Positions 12,601 through 27,799 are shown, numbered from the stretch's first letter. The stretch: 64,000 bases of DNA from Sisyra terminalis (GCA_958496175.1 OY292277.1:52897050-52961049), one strand, 5' to 3'. The notes: generated from the letters alone by a model not told the origin. Translations and numbers: made by a program.

Positions 12601-15600
12601 GGAACAATATTATCTTGCACTTTGGAATTTCATAGCTCACGTTGATGACAATATTTCGGAATGACCGAGGTATATTCTTGTAGAAAATTGAACGATCTAC
12701 AAAAAAGGTCTCGGAAAAGTTTTTGATATATTTATTCCTTCAAAAGCTTCAAAAGTTATTCGAAGTCAAAGTTGAACTAAAGAGAAATTTTAATATTTTT
12801 TCAATTTTTTGACGCAACCATCAATTTTATGGGAAAATTGTATAGGATATTTTTTGTAGAATATTTTTTCCCGTAACTTATCTCCATAAAAGTTTTTGAT
12901 TTTTTTTACCATATGGGCCATATGGTCCTTGAAATGAACTTGTACCACTTCCAAAATAAACGGCTCAATATATCATATTATAAATTATCAAAAATATAAA
13001 GAAGTAAATTTCGATCCATAATATGTCTACTTATGAATTATCAATTGAAATCCACTAAAACAGGCGTTTTTTTTTATTTTCGAAGGAAAATTCAAACGAA
13101 ACTATCAATGTTTTGAAAAAAAAACAATTTTTCAAGATGAAGCTTCTAGTTCAACCCTTAATTTATCTCTATAAAACAGTACATTTCTAACATATTTAAA
13201 TTGTAAAGTTTCACAGTACAAATCCCAAATTATAAATCTTACTTCGAAAAAAGTCAACTTGGAAGATCGTGGTTTAAGATTTAACCCTTATGTAAACTCA
13301 TTTAGGGGATGAATTTCACATAATTCAATTTAAGCAAAGGATAATAAGTATTTTTTCCCCAAATTTCTGCTTTTCCACCTTTGTAACTTTGACTACGCAA
13401 CAATGAATCAAGCAAAAATGTAAAGGTACCATAGATTTAACTTTAAATCAGAATTCTCAAACTTTCAATATTTGTAACCCAATTATGCTTCCTTCTTTTA
13501 GGACTCTTAATTTAACTCTTAGAAAGGGTTCACAAAGACAACATCCACCTTTTGTAGAACAGACCTCAAATTTAAAACCAAAATTTGTTCTACTAAAAAA
13601 ATAAAGCTCTGAAATTTAACCCTTATCTAAATTAAATAGGGGGAGAGAAAAATGTAAACAATAAATAAAGGGTGACTTGCCAAAAGATTTAGTTATTTTC
13701 TCAAATTTCTATCTCAATCAATAGATTTGATTTTAGAGCAGTGCTTCTCAAATTTTAAATATTTGGGATCCAATTGTCAATCACTATACAATGAAGTTTC
13801 ATTGAGGTGATTTATACTTTTATTTGATCATTGCTTTGGGGTGGGAGTGTAAAACTTAAATAGATTTAAGCCGAATTGGCTCTTCAATTTAGATTTCATT
13901 TAAGATTTTGGTTCCCCTCCTCCTTTATCTGTCGAAAATCAGGGCTAAACAAAAAATTATCTTGGATTAAAAATCATGATATGATTGATGATTTTCTTTG
14001 GTCATTGCTTTAGAGAAAAAAAGGGTAAACCTTAAAGGTACCAAATTGGAACTTGAAATTAAGATTATTTCTCAAATTCTTACACTATTATTTTCCTAAG
14101 TTACCAGAACAATAATGATCTTCACCAACCAATAGATTTGATATTAGAACAATGCTACTCAAACTTTAAATATTTGGAATCCAATTATCAATTACTATAT
14201 AATAAAGTTTCATTAGCGTGATTGATAATTTTATTTGGTTATTGGCTTAGAAAAAATGTTGTAAAACTTAAATAGATTAATGCCAAATTGGCTCTTCAAA
14301 TTAGGATTCATTTAACATTTGGGTTCCCCTCCTCCTTTATCTGTCTAAGATCATGGCTAAACCAAAAATAATTTTGGATTAAAAATCATGATGTGATTGA
14401 TGATTTTCTTTGATCATTGTTATAGGAAAAAAAGGGTAAACCTTAAATAGATAGGTTCCAAATTGGAATTTCAAAAGCTCATTTTTTTCCTTGAAAAATT
14501 TAATATTTAGTTCCCTCCCCCATTATCTGTTTAAAATCAGACCTAAACAAAAAAAAAACTTTGGTTTAAGATTGAAGCACATTATTGTTCAAATTTCAAG
14601 CTGATATTTTTTCAATGATCAAAGAATTGGTCAACAAATTTTAAATTGCAAGAACAGAAAATTATTTTCTTCTAAAAAATGCATCCGTTGGACAATTTTA
14701 TTCCAAAAAGTTCTCCAATTTGAACCCCTAATGAATAAGAAAATAGTTTAAAAGACCGATTTTCTGTAAAGTTTCAAGAACAAAATTCTAACATCAGTAA
14801 AGAAATTGTCAGCAAAATTCGTATTTTAAGAATCAAAAATCATTTTTCATCAGTTTTCCACCAAAATATGAATCTTTTTGATACATTTCCTGCAAAAAAT
14901 CGTCAATTTTTTTATTGAAAATTGATGAAATTTTATCTGTGTTTGGGTAGGAAATTCGAAAACTTTTACATCCGATCTAGGAACATGTTTTGAATCTATG
15001 ATTACAAGTTGAAACTAAAGTTTCATAAGAAAACTAAAGGAAATATCAAAATTAAAAAAAGATTACCCCAAAAAATTGTTCAATAACGATTCTTTATGCT
15101 TTAACGTTTCTAAAAGTTCAAGTTTCGTGTGTGTTTTTTTTTTTAAATAGCTTCATTGAATTTTATTTTTCCAGTTGAAAAATAATCACTTTTTCATTAT
15201 TATAAATTTTCTTTTCAACGACTTCCACGTCTATAGATTGGCGAATGGGGGCGCTCTCGACCATTTGCAGTTCACAGCAATTCATGGCGCAATAGATACT
15301 TACTACGGTTTTCTATTTTCCGCTATTTTTTTTTTTTTTTTTTGAAAACACTGAACACTGATAAAAATAAATTATTTGGTTCGATGTACGTTTAATAACC
15401 CCCGTGTAAGCCTTTAACGGCCAAATGTGACAATAATTGTGTCGTCGAATGGAAATATCGCCCCAATCGCTTCATATGGCAACATAGTAAACTTTTAACA
15501 TTTCCCCATCTAATCTCCACGACATTTGATAATGAATGAAATAATTAAGTTGAATTATTTCTGCATTTGTAACAATTCTCATTACACTCGCAATGCATCC

Positions 15601-18600
15601 ATACGAAAACTTTCTACACATTTTGTCTTAAACTGGAATTATTCACGTGGAATCGGGAGATTAACCCTTTCCTAGAAAATGAAATTCACTAACAATAATA
15701 TTAAAATAAACGGAGGAAATGTAAATAATACAAAATCTGCATAAACTCATTAAATGCAAAATATTAATTTTGTTGCGTGAATAAAAACAAGGGATGATGG
15801 GGTTGGAGAGAACAACAGGGTTAAACTTGGGCAATGCAATTCTCTTGTGGTTAAGGATGTAAATGGGAATTATTTTTCATCCCGTAAATGGAAATTACTT
15901 TGCAAGTATAATTCAAATTATCCGACAATTAAGAAAACAGATTTGTGTGAAATATTCAAAGTTTTGTTGGAAAAGTTTACATTTTCACTTGAAGTTTAAT
16001 GGGCGAAGTTATCAAACGGCTTTTCTTGAAGAATTTCGGAAAATTAAGAAAATTAATTTTTCTATTGTTGTTTTAAAAGAAATCTACCAGAAAATAATAA
16101 AGTAGTCTTATACAGTTTATTATATTTGGTTACTAGAAGCACTTAAAAATGATTATTGACAAAGGGAGTTTTTGAATTTCTCCCCCTTAAAAGGGCACCC
16201 CTATAATGAAATCAAAAAATAAAAATAAAGGAAAGGGAAATGAGTAGCAAAAGTTAAAAGGTAAAATATTGTGGTAAACACAAGAAGGAATTTTTAAGTT
16301 AAACAAAAATGTTAAGATAAGTAAACAAAATTTTAAATTTGTAAACTTACACGTGTAAATTAATTGTAGGAAATAAAGTTTTATAATTATTATTATAAAT
16401 AATTATATTCTAAACAAACAAGTAGGTGCATTTGTGCAAAGCCAAAATGCAAATATTGAATGCATAATTTTAAGATGACAAACATTCATCATTTTACACT
16501 AAAAAATATACGACTTAAGTTTAAATTTCTAAGTCAATATTTACAAATACTGGATCATTAAGTTTTGCAATACACCTGGAGGTCCAAGAACATCATCCTC
16601 AAGAGTTTAATTTTTGTTTTTTGTTAAAATGTGTTACAATCCCTTGTTTAAGAATAATTAACGTTATCAATAACAGATATAAATCTCATGAGATTCCTGA
16701 AAGAACCTGAAGGTAGACGTGGACATCATCTTCTGGAATTTTGCTCAATTTTTTTTTTAAATTATTAGGAAACACATAGCGATTTTTTTTAAATTGCTGT
16801 TTACGAAAAAACGAAGTTCTTCGACGAATTTGGAGGTAATCGGGCACGTTTATCTTCAAGAATTTTTCCAAAATTGAAACAAAACAAGTTCCATCGTCAC
16901 ATCGATGAATTTCTTCCAAATTTCCAACAAAATTATTTCGAAAATTCAAAAGGGGATTTCAAAGTTATTGTTAACAAATAAAAGATTTATGAGGTTTTCC
17001 GAGGCACCTGAAGATTGACGTGGACATCATCTTCTGGAGTTTTATTCAAACTTTTCATATAATTAGTACGAAAAATATTCAGGAAGGTTTTTCTATGAAA
17101 ATAAAGTTCATTAACTCACCGAGGAATCTGGCGAAGCTAGATGTTTATCTTCGGGATTTTTTTTTTATTTTCGAAGAACAGGAGTTCCAAAAAGAAATGG
17201 ACTCTGTTTTTAGGAAGTTTTAATTTAATTCCACAAATTAATTCAATACATTTTACAAAAAATCATTAAGAACCTTCAGGAGATGATGTCCACGTTTAAT
17301 TCCAATTAATCTCCTAGAGAATAACTTTATGAATTTTATGTTCCAAGTCAGTGACCTCAAAAAATAAACTTTATGTGTTTTGCATACTCATTTTACGAAA
17401 AGTTTACACAAAACTCCTGAAGATGATGTCCATGCATATCTCCAGGTACGTCGTACAATCTTATGAATCTTATATCGATAATTTGTGATTTTTAAGTCCA
17501 AATCTATGAGAGTTTTCGAATGAATTTTATTCGAAATTTGGAAGAAAATCCAGAAGAAATTCATCTATGGATTATCAGAACTCCTTTTGTTTAAAACTGT
17601 AAATTTGAACTGGATTCCAGAAGATGATGTTCACTTTTTAGTTAAGATACATCAGGGAATTTTATAAAAATTATGATTAGATTCATTGACCTCAAAAACC
17701 CCATGTATTTGATCTTCGAAGACGTTTTGCTTGTAATTTGGGAAAACCACAAGAAGATGTCGTCCACGCCTACCCTCAGGTTAATCGAGGAGCATCATGA
17801 ATCTCAAATATTTAATCAGCAACCCCAAAAACTCATGCTCAATAAACTCCAGAAGATGAGGTTTTTTGGATCTCCAGGTGCTTGGATTAAATTTATAGGC
17901 CCAATCTTTGGGATCACCGATTCCAAAAACCTTTGAGTAACAAAATGATGTCCTTTTCTTGCATTTTCCAGTGAAAAACAAGAATTTGTTTATTACCGGA
18001 AGAAAATGCTAAGAAAATAAGGATTTTTTCAAGTTCACGAAGTTAAAGATCTTTGAAGAATACAAAGGTAGACGTGGAAGTCTATGTTGTGGAGTTTTTC
18101 TAAAATTGAAGTAAAAGAGTTCTAATAACATACAAATGATTTTTTTATCCGAATTATTTCTAAATTTCGAACAATATTACTCCGAAAACACAATCGAAAA
18201 AATCGATAAGATCCACGCTATTGTCAGGTAGGCCGAAGAACTTTATGAACCATAAATTCATAATCAGTGACCTCAAAAAATTCCCAAGAGAATGATTAAA
18301 ACTCATTTCCAAAAAAATGTTCAATAAACTCCAGAAGATGAGGTTTCTGGATCTCCAGGTCCATGGATGAACTTAATTAACCCGATATTTGTAACTACCG
18401 ACCTCCAAATCCTCTGAGTAACAAAATTAAGTTTATTTCGTGCATTTTCTTGAGGAAAATGAGATTTTTTTGTCACCTCAAAAAAAAAAAAATATGCATT
18501 TTTGAACTGCACAAATGCAATCACCTGTTTGTAAAGAAATTACTGTTTTTCTATTGTATCAAGTAACCAAATTGAAAAACTAAATATCAATTCGATTTGT

Positions 18601-21600
18601 TCTTTAAACTAGAAGAATTTTTCTAACATATTTGGTTCTATGATATTTCATTCTCCGCCAAAATATCGTCTAATGCAGCGGTTCCAAACCTTTTTCAGTC
18701 GCGGACCCCCAAGGAAATCAAGCATAATGCCAAGGACCCCTGAGTGAAAAAAGGTGCAAATTTTGGGACAATTTTATATTTTAGTATTCCTTCATTAAAC
18801 TCAAAAACAAACAACAAAAAAGATAGATGCGTATGAGACCGCGGACCCCCAGGGGTCCGCGGACCACAAGTTGAGAAACAATGGTCTAATGTATAATTTT
18901 TGGTGATAAAAATTTCATAAATAAAAAGACACCTGAAATCATATATTTTTAATGGTTGTTTCCAAGAAAATGTGTTTCAAAAGCTTCCCACAAAAAATTC
19001 ATCTTCTCCAAATAATATCGCTTCCAAAAGCTTTAAACTAGTTCCAACTATAACGAGTAGTAAAGCTTCATAAAGCTTAGATAAAATTTAAAACTTTACG
19101 AGTCAAATAACTTATGTACATAATTACTCACTTTAATTAAGTAATAAACTTTTTTTTCATTAAAAAACCGACTAGGGGTGGACTTTAATCACACAAAAAA
19201 GCTCAATGTTATTTAAAACGATACAATTAAATAAATTGGTTTACCCCATCATCCACCCTAATACAAAAGTTTCGTTTTTTTTTGTCACATTTTCCCTGAA
19301 GACCAATAATTTGTGCCCATTCCCAATCGGGGAAAATTAAGGCATATTTTATCTAACTTTAAAATGAACCTGAATCGAGAGTTTTTGACGTACAATACAA
19401 CAGCATGGGGTGGGACAATCAATATTCAGGTGGCCTATATAATTTTGGAATACATAATAAGGAAGACTTTGCGGTGCATTTGATATAAAGGCGGTTTTTG
19501 GTATGGGAGAAATGTTGTCGTAGAAAATATTTTCGTGTTTGACACACTTCTATTACCTTCATTCCTGATTCATCTCGCCCCCCCCATATTTAATGGGATA
19601 GACACGTACTTGTGTAACGGCAGGAGGGAAGTTTAGCGATTTGCTTTTTCCGGAATAGAAAACGGAAATATCTAGCGCCGTTAGATGTTATGGTGTGATG
19701 AAAATCTTTCCGAGTGCAAAGACGATTTTTCCATTATCAGCAACAATGTTTATCGTCATTGCCATCAGGAGATAGTAATCTTCGATTCATGAATTTGGTT
19801 CGAATAACAATTGGTTTTAGGGATTTTTTAAGAAAAAAAATTAAAAAGTTTTAGTGGGGTTTTTTGTTAACTTTTGTAAACTTTTTCGCAGACGTGCGAT
19901 ATCTTTAGTCCAAAGCTTAGAAAGTGGAGGGAAAAATTAAATTTTTCCCAACAACTTTACTCGATTAGTGTTATCTTGTCTGGTTATTGCTTCGTGCTAT
20001 AAAGGGTTGAAACCCCTATTATCACGATGCACTAATTCTCAAGTGAATAACTTTGAAAGTTTCGATATCATAGTTGCACATTTTCATATAAAACATTAAA
20101 AAATCGATGGGGTAGTAAAGTTTTAATACATTGAAAATTTATATGTATTTATTAGGGGGAATGAAAAACTATGAAAAATAGCACAAAGTTAAATTTCCAG
20201 TGGAGAAAAATTGTCAACAAAACAAAGAGACAAACTTAAAAGCGCTTTTGTCGTTCGGAAAGCCACAATAATTTTTGAACCCTTGGTTTTTATTTACGGA
20301 AAATACGCGTGGAAAGTTGTAAATGTTTCTTTTTGTAATGAAGAATTGCTTTATTCCGCAGATTTATTTGTGCTTGTTTTCCACTTGGTCTTTTATTTGG
20401 AACTTTAAACCAATAAAACATTTAACGGTCTGTGGTCTATAAAGAAAATGAATATAAAAAAGAAACCTTGAAGTTTATAAATTTTCTACACTAAAGATTT
20501 TTAAGGATCAGTCCAATTCTGTCGGTCCAGCACTGGTCGCTTGAGTTTTTTTTTAATTCTGATTTTTTTTTGCTGTCATCCCAACATGTTGGTAGTTCAA
20601 ATTCATCATTATTTTAATTTTATTGTTTTAGTTTTCCAGTGCTGGCCATATTAGTTTTACTAGGCGCAGACATTTTTACACTTTTAAGGGTTTGCGGAAA
20701 CTTGATTATCTCAGGCCCTATTTGTCCTATCAAAATGAAACTAAAAGCAGTGAGTTCATAAAAATATAAGCTATAAAGTTGTAAAAAGACGTTTTCACCT
20801 TAATGTAATTCTAAGAGGTGAAATTTCAGCCTAAATTTTTAGTTCTCATTTATAAAAACTCTAATTTTCACGGAAAGATTGTGAAGGAAGGGAAAGAGTC
20901 TACACGTTAAAACTTTATTTTACAAATAATTAGGTACTAGTTGTATTCAAAAACAAAATTTGAAGTCTGAGACTTTAAGCCTTTTTAAAATAAAAAATGT
21001 CAAAATTTGGAAATTTTTAAAATTTGCACTTTTCTGAGCTCAATAACTCTCTGGTGGGGGCCCAGATAAAAATATGAAATATCACCTCATTATAGTACTG
21101 TATGGTAGTATTGTGCACCTTAAATTTGGAGATTGAGATTTGACTAGGAGCAGAGGTATTCCAAGTACAAAATGTCAAAATAATGCATACTTCAGTAGAG
21201 GTGCCTATAATGTATTTGACCATTTAATATGACATATACTTGGCAAAAAGGGCATAGTGCACAAAACAACATATACTCTGGGCTAACTGTTATTCATATC
21301 TTAAATTTAAAACATATACTTCTTTCGGCAAGCTAATAATACGCTCTTTTGTAGAGCGTTTGATTCTGTGAAAAAACCATCTTCGGTAAAAGCGATCCCA
21401 TGAAATGCCGCTGAGATATAGAAATTTAAAAATAAAAAATCAGAGTTTCCGTGTATTTTCAATGGGAAATCTTTACACGTCTTGGTCGAGGACTTAAAAT
21501 TAATATTAAGGGCTCAAACTTTCAGGGATTTTTTTTTTTAGTATTTCCAACAAAATTTCACGATGGGAGCAAAAAAAAAAAAGTCCAAAAAAAAATCACC

Positions 21601-24600
21601 CTAGTACGTACCCATAGTCATTGTCGAACACCAAGATTAGTTGATTTTGCCAAGTATATGTCACATATTAAATAGTTAAATACATTATAGTCACCTACTA
21701 AAGTATGAATTATTTTGACATTATGTACTTGCAATACCTCTGCTCTTAGTCAAATCTCAAACTCCAAATTTTAGGTGCACAATACTACCATACAGTACTA
21801 TAATGAGGTGATATTTCAGATTTTTATCTGGTCCCCCACCAGAGATATTGAGCTCAGAAAAGTGCAAATTTTGAAAATTTTCTAATTTTGTTATTTTTTA
21901 TTTTAAAAAGGCTTCAAGTCTCAGACCTCAAATTTTGTTTTTGAATACAACTAGTACCTAATTGTTAGTAAAAAAAGTTTTAACGTGTAGACTCTTTCCC
22001 TTCTTTCACAATATTTCCGTGAAAATTGGAGTTTTTACAAATGAGAGCTAAAAATTTAGGCTGAAATTTCACTCCTTAGAATTACATTTAGGTGAAAACG
22101 TCTTAGTACAACTTTAAAGTTTATATTTTCATGAACACAGTGCTTTTAGGTTCATTTTGATAGGACAAATAGGGCCTGAGATAATCAAGTTTCCGCAAAC
22201 CCTTAAAAATGCGAAAATGTCTGCGCCTAGTAAAACTAATATGGCCACCACCGGAAAACTTAAAACAATAAAATTAAAATAATGATGAATTTGAACTACC
22301 AACATGTTGGGGGTGATAGCACACAATTTTTTTTTTTTTAAATGGTCAAGCAAACATTTCATTTATTTTTGGTCTACTTCATTTGGACTGGCCATTAAAC
22401 GAAAGTTCAATTTAATTTGGAAAACTTTTTGTTACATTTATCCTGTTGTCTGATATAATTTTTCGTAATCGATTTTATAAGGATAAAAGGATTTATTTAG
22501 TGAAACAATTTGTAGATTTGACTTAGAATAAAAGCTTCGAGTTTCAAGCCAATCTTTAACTCATTTTTTTCTGTGAAAAAAACCTAAAAATTTAACAATC
22601 AATCATTGGAGAAAATTTCCGATTTTTGAAGGTTTCGAAACGGAAATATCGCGAAACGGATATTATAAAAGAAAAAAAAAAGAAAGGTTTTTTCGTCTCA
22701 AGAGAAGACAAGTTTCGGAAATTTATTTTAGTACGTGTGGAAACGTTTTTTTCTTTTCTTTTCGGTGGTTAAATATGAAAAGAGCTCCCGTAAATAATGG
22801 TTTTTCTCAACACTTTTTCCCCGGTATTATTTTCATTACGAAGATCATTCATTTTCATAGGTGAAGGCGAAGGTTGGATCGTCATCGTGATTGACTAGAT
22901 TGGAAAATTTGTTCCGCACGCAGTTTAGGCCCCCGCGCTTTTCTCTCCAAGGAAAAGCCCATTTTTTACAAGCCTTCACAATGCGAGAAAAATCTCATCA
23001 ATTTTCACATGTACGGGGAAATTTTAACCGAGTGGGACGATATCTTCGATCGACACTTTTCCTATGGTATTATCTCGTTTAAGTGAAACGATTTTTCTTT
23101 TTCTATCTTTTTCCACGTAGTATTTTATTTATTTAAAAACGAACAATATTTGTTAAATTTTATCGCACAACAAAATCAAGACGTTGAAGAAGCTTTTGTT
23201 CGAATTTACGACAGGGAATTTTCGCAAATATTTAACGAAGAAAGATGTTTGCCGATGAGGGAAAACAAACGAATTTATTTTAACTAATGGAAAATTGACA
23301 TTTCCTAATGACTTTTTCGTTCGGATATGTTTTTGTTTCGGATAAATATAAACAGTGTTTTCAATGGGGAAACTTTGTCGATTTTGTTTGGTCCTTTTCA
23401 ATCGTATATGCAAATTAAAGTGGTGAAGTGTACAAGTTTTAATGAAAGAGAAATTCCGTTGAAACAATTCCCAATTGAACAATTTTCTGTGGTGGGTTTT
23501 TCACCGCATTTTCTCATATAAAAAAGGACAATTTTACTGACGAGTAAAAAGGTTTATGGTCGTAAAATATAGTGCGATTTCGAAAAAATATTCAAAAATA
23601 AAATATATATGGATAATCTTTAATTTCTTGTATTGAATTTTTTGCCGGGTTTTTATTTAAAATTTCCCGAGTTTCGTGTCTAAAAAATCATTAAAAACCT
23701 CGAGTTTTCGGGTTCGGGGAAGCCCGTTTCAAAATTCATAGTTGGTCTCCTAGCTCTCTGAGAAAAGCTTGGAAAAGCAAGCTAAAGTATGCCATTTATG
23801 GGCTCAAAACCAGCTTTAGGTATACCCAAGAGTATATCGCTAAATAACGTTAAAATAACATTATCTCAAAGGATATGACAAAGAAACTTTTGAGAAAATA
23901 CAAAAAGGCTTCTAAACCTAGAAAGAAATATTATTAACAGGATACTGTAATTTGATAAAGGATCTCCAAATTAGTCGAATAAATATTCACTCAAATGGTT
24001 ACGAAAAATGTCAAGATTGCCTCTCCCGTACTGTTTGACTAGCCTGCCCTCTTTTCAAACCGTTATGGGTTATATGAAGTATTGAAAATTCTGAGAAGGA
24101 TAATTATGAAAAACCAATTTTGTAGATCTAAGTTTCAATGTTATTTTTTTGTATATTTTCATTTGAATTAAGTTTCAACAGATTTACTATTCTTTGCAGA
24201 AAAAATCCTTAAACTGAATCCTTAACTTAAATCGTCAACTGTTATAATTTAAAAAATTTCAATGATTAAAATATGCTAATCATTCTGCAGAGTTACAGCA
24301 TCATTTTTCGATACTTCACTAGGAATTTCGGCTCAAAACGATTTGGAAAATTCTAGCACCAATGTTCATGATAGTAAAAATGTTCATTGTTCATTTATCG
24401 TTAAATACTAAAGCTTCAATTTTTAATGTTTAAAATAAAAGCCTAAGAAAATTTCTAAGATTATAATTTGCTGATCATCATATAGAATTTACTGATTTTA
24501 CATTTGATTTGGCTCAAAATAATTTTGAAACTTAAAGTTTCCATGAAAAAGCAAATTTCAAACTCAAATTTTTATTATACAAGAAATAAAAGTATCTAAA

Positions 24601-27600
24601 CTTGTTAACATTGATATATATTTTACTTATTTCACAATTAGTACTGTACTGTATTTACACCGCAGATTTTCCTACACATTCTAAGACCATATTAACAACC
24701 TATGCTGGATCCAATCCCCTTCAAGCAACAAAAAATTTGCAACAGCCCCTTGACCTTTTGACAAGGTATGAAGCTAAAAATGAAAAATAAAAATAAACAA
24801 AGAAAAATGTGGAATGGTCACCAATGTCACATTCACCCTCAATAAAAAAAATTGCCCACCATTATACTTCGAAAATGATATCTTAAAAAAATCATCAGAA
24901 ATTCGATATCTAGGGTTCTACTTGGATAGCCATCTCATTTGGAATTCATACACCAGACTGAAAAGACAGGAACTCAACAGACGTTACGGACTTTTACGTG
25001 GACTACTAGGACCCAAATCTACACTTAGTATACACAATAAACTGACTTTACACAAAGCAATATTACGACCTATCTGGACGTACGGAGCAGAATTGTGGGG
25101 TTCCAATAAACCTTCCAATATACAACGAATCCAATCCTTTCAATCCAAATGTCTCCGAAGAATCCTCAACGCTCTCTATTATGTTCAAAATGAAATTATT
25201 CATAAAGATCTAAATATTCCCTATGTGGCCGAACTTGTATCACATACATTTCAAAAATTTCATGAAAAATTACACTACCATACAAACCCAGAAGTGCAAA
25301 CGTAAGTATCATTACAACACCCAAAAAACCCTCCACGTCGATTGAAAAGACGATGGCCAAGAGATCATCTTATTAATTCGTAGAGAATTTCAATAATTGG
25401 TGCCTCTCATCAAGTCCTCAAACCTGGTGGCTTTGACTTGAAATTCTTTTCGAATTAAAGCTCACTTTTATTTATATTTACAATTATCACTTTTGCTTGT
25501 TGTATTTATTGTATTTATTGTACAGATTGCAAATTTATCTTTTATAATAAATAAAAAAAAATCACAATTAATAAATTAATGAATATCAATGTATGATCTA
25601 TGACTCAATTTCTTCTATATTACGACGCGTTTCAACAGTTTTTGGCTATCATCATCAGGTAAAGATTATATATTGTATAAGCCGTACAACTGTTAAAAAT
25701 CAGCGAAAAAAAAATAATTTGACGATAAAAATATGTTTTCTGAATACAGAGGAAAAACAAATCGTTTCCTAAACAATTGTTCCGATTATTGATTGTCTTC
25801 TACAACTTTTTTATGACTTGCACTAATAATTGTTAAATGATTGCGTGAAAAATTTAAATAGACTTATCCCTGACAAGGGTTTACAAAATGGGGTAGTCCA
25901 TTCGACATTTCAAAAAATCCAGGATCTCAATTCATCTTGTACCTACTCCTTTTTGTATCATCCAGTATGGATTCTTTTCCTAGTGGTTCAATAGGACTTC
26001 TTTTTCGGTATTTTTAATTTAACGAAAACTTTTTGCATTTTCAAATGAAAATTTCTTAAATTTTGTCGAAAAAAGTTAACAATTACGTTATGTTTAGATT
26101 AAAACATCATATATATAAATTGCCTATCTTGCCGTGCGTCCGTGCAGAATGGGGTAGCACATGCGCACTGTTATCCCCACTTACGCATTCAAAACGTTGG
26201 TAAGGGTACTCATTCACTAATGTATTTATTTGTGAATACGTATTTCGGATTTTCAGGTTTACAATATGTGAAAGCCAAAAAACATAATGCTCACTTATAA
26301 ACTTAACTTAACCTTTTCAGATATATCTACTTATCAGAGTTTAAATTTTTTAGCAGACCCTAAGTTTTTGTTTCTAAAAATAAATCAACTTTGTTTTATA
26401 TTAAGCAGTAATAACGTTTCGCTTTTAACGGAATTTGATTGATTATTAATTTTGAAATTTCGATTGTTTATTAAACGTTATCCCTTACAAACTTTGCTAC
26501 TGTTTTTCACTTTTTTAGGGGAGAAATTTTCAAAAACCCTTTCTTATTATATATCTGCAACGTATGTGGAAAATACTTTCCAAATTTCATCGACATAAAT
26601 GTGCACTTATATTTGGAATTACAATGTAAAACGAAAAAAAAATAATGACCTTCTTTATGTTAGTTAATTTGACTAAAAAGCTATTCGATTTCGCACATTT
26701 GGACGTTGCACATACAAAATTGTTGGAAATAGATGGAAAGCGTGGAAGTAAATTCGAATATTTTATTTATTTTCAATAACAATAATTGGTTTTCAAATTG
26801 TTCTAAATACCGAAACAAAGTTAGTATCGAAGATTTTATATTTGAATTGACAGTGAAATAAATGGCAAAAAATTGCTACACAATGCTTTTCAGCCAAATA
26901 TGTAATTACTCTAGATCACAACCATTGGTTCATAAAATAAAATAGATTTTAAAAAGTTTGATTGTTGAAAAACGAACCAAAATTTAAAATCGCCTATTTG
27001 GTATAAGTACTACACAAGTATTAAACTTTCATACTAATTTAGTGAAATGACGTAAAATTTTATTAAAATGATATAAAAAAAACACTTATATTTTATTTCT
27101 TAATATAATTTTAGATAAACTTTTATTTATACGAACAACACTTTGATTATTAAATTTAAAATTTCGATTGTGGATTAACTCTACATTATCTCATATTAAA
27201 TATTTTATTGCGATTAAACCTTTAGTTGCGAATGCAACGGGTAACTACTAGTTTGTATATAATCGGTTCAGAAAAGTTGATTAATTTCAAAGCCATTTGT
27301 AAGTAAAACAAACTGGAGACTGAATTTTCATATTTCTCTGCTTTTTTGATAATAAAAGTTTCTTTTTAAGTCTTAAAACGTATTTTTTTTTCTTGGAATT
27401 GCCCAAATTGTAGCCACACTTTAGTGATGCCGCGTAAAATCAACCATTTATACACAAAAGCCTTAAAAATAAGAAATATGCGACAAAGTTTTGTTACATC
27501 AACCGATAAATATTCCAGTCCAATTTGTCTTGGAGAGCATAATATAAAAGTTTCTAAATTGCAAAGAAGCAACAAAGCATATGAATCATTTAAGAAAAAT

Positions 27601-27763
27601 AAGCAAGAAGACAAAAGACACACGATCACTATATTATGGCGCGACATTTAAAACTGTAGGTATGTAGCGAGTGGATTATCCTGTTTTTAGTATGAAAAGG
27701 TGAACGCCATTTATCAAATAAATAGATTTAAGTGCTCTACGCGACTTGAATTATTACATTAGT

Positions 27764-27799
<36 letters not shown>

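Noticed and set aside
17673..18524. Protein-like frames around CCAGAAGATGA boxes
   Set aside because: The boxes occur in both orientations and different frames, so they are a DNA repeat, not a coding repeat.
27366..27647. Minus-strand frame of 93 codons opposite 27427-27651
   Set aside because: Lies over the more protein-like plus frame and is rich in hydrophobic residues expected from AT-rich antisense sequence.
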